NCBI GenBank assembly: GCA_947167415.1
Contig: CAMVHY010000094.1
Span: forward strand, 1-5,996
Source: an uncultured Clostridia bacterium
GTDB lineage: Bacteria > Bacillota > Clostridia > Lachnospirales > CAMVHY01
Direction: 5' to 3'
Length of the DNA stretch: 5,996 nt
The position numbers and the translations under genes are program-made. Positions 5,538 to 5,996 of this stretch are shown here, piece by piece (the stretch's first letter is position 1; every line of letters starts with the position of its first letter). The notes under the pieces are model-generated. The model was given only the letters and a program-made list of their open reading frames with translations. It was not told the DNA's origin and searched no databases.

Positions 5538-5563
5538 TATCAACCAAAAAAATAGAATATAAA
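5509..5563 (-). pseudogene. Short 3' remnant of a third GIY-YIG family gene
   Basis: The minus strand reads LYSIFLVDIKKDSAFEF and then stops at 5511-5509. It matches the intact protein's LYFMYNGEILVDIRK with a small internal deletion. It has the same one-base difference as the copy-1 remnant, giving a DSAF ending rather than RKRLCV. Homology ends at about 5563, where a compositionally different, plus-strand-oriented segment begins, so that point is a probable recombination junction. Confidence 0.65.
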
Positions 5564-5567
5564 TCTT

Positions 5568-5996
5568 CTAGAGAACATCGACAAATACGAAAAAAAATTA
5601 AAGAAAGTAACAAAGTAATAAATAATAAACAAGAAGTGTAACATTTAACCCGATGTCATTTTATCCAGCTTCGGCTACAATTAACTGGTGAGTTATCTCA
5701 AGTAAGAAAAAAAATTTATAAGCTTGATTTTATTACTAAAGATCAAAATCCACTGTTAATGGCGAAACAAAGCTTTTTGTTTATCAAGTAGCAAATAAAA
5801 TTTTTTTTAAAGAAAGTAATTTTAGAAAAAACGTGTGGTAACAAAAAATTAAGTGGAAACAAGAAACAAAGAAATCACACAAACAAAAAAAGAAGTACTG
5901 AAAGCGACAGAATTATTAGGATAACTGGTAGCAATGCTGTACCAACGCTTAAATTTCAAAAATGTATTTTCGACAATATACCGCAAATGATATAAA
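5568..5996 (+). pseudogene. Decayed plus-strand coding segment, possibly phage terminase small subunit
   Basis: This stretch has no intact gene. Its plus strand is rich in A and G, as the coding strands of the real genes here are, and plus-strand frames stay open for 40-70 codons between single stops. Fragments include IRKKIKESNKVINNKQEV (about 5596-5638) followed by a stop, and EVLKATELLG (5892-5921) followed by a stop and LVAMLYQRLNF. These faintly recall two motifs of phage terminase small subunits, 'Q-EVL-YLT' and 'KAAELLGKRY', in the right order. However, they are in different frames and about 85 codons apart, further than usual. I regard decay as likely and the terminase identity as a guess. 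Confidence 0.25.

Larger units (their letters stand above)
5411..5556 (-). repeat. Intergenic module, copy 3 (terminator, AT palindrome, promoter)
   Basis: This copy contains every part of copy 1 in the same order: a short GIY-YIG 3' remnant, the terminator, the conserved ATCCCAAC tail, the palindrome TTAATTTTAAATTAA (5447-5461) and the promoter. Similarity to copy 1 runs from about 5405 to 5550. It lies directly upstream of the intact GIY-YIG gene and supplies its promoter, as copy 1 does for pgcA. Confidence 0.9.

Noticed and set aside
2993..5556. A CRISPR array or short-repeat array
   Set aside because: There are only three copies, about 0.9-1.5 kb apart with genes between them, and the copies contain a terminator and gene ends rather than uniform short repeats and spacers.

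Overview
The window is strongly AT-rich (roughly a quarter G+C by eye) and uses the standard bacterial code: TGG encodes Trp and TGA is a stop. Its two housekeeping genes, a PgcA-type phosphoglucomutase and RapZ, look like Bacillota proteins, closest in feel to Clostridia. Low G+C, an insertion-sequence end, gene remnants and recent duplications fit an AT-rich clostridial lineage, possibly host-associated; the lineage is inferred from recalled protein families, not a search. All intact genes are on the minus strand, so transcription runs from high to low coordinates.

Layout, left to right. Positions 1-142 appear to hold the 5' end of an IS5-type transposase (minus strand, running off the window), apparently inserted into the eighth codon of a small gene with a good ribosome binding site. 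Positions 143-388 hold an unexplained 9-bp hairpin and a strong, probably bidirectional terminator that closes the rapZ operon. Positions 389-2973 are pgcA and rapZ, a two-gene operon joined by a TAATG stop/start overlap. Positions 2990-5560 are an accessory stretch: an orphan membrane-hairpin/coiled-coil protein and a GIY-YIG (T5orf172-like) protein, punctuated by three direct copies of one intergenic module. Positions 5570-5996 contain no intact gene, only a purine-rich, stop-broken plus-strand segment that may be a decayed phage-type gene.

The most distinctive feature is that module. Read on the minus strand, each copy has the 3' end of a GIY-YIG gene, an intrinsic terminator, a conserved tail and, in copies 1 and 3, an AT palindrome and a sigma-A-like promoter. 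Copy 2 is the 3' end of the intact GIY-YIG gene. Copies 1 and 3 carry broken GIY-YIG 3' ends, so there were probably once three tandem GIY-YIG cassettes. The body of one was replaced by the orphan membrane gene, and the body of another was lost next to the decayed segment. The pgcA-rapZ operon now appears to use the promoter of copy 1.

The housekeeping pair makes functional sense. PgcA interconverts glucose-6-phosphate and glucose-1-phosphate for envelope sugars, and RapZ proteins are P-loop regulators tied in other bacteria to amino-sugar and envelope metabolism. The accessory pair has no demonstrable joint function, and the orphan gene has its own consensus promoter. I see no CRISPR array, tRNA, rRNA or convincing riboswitch.
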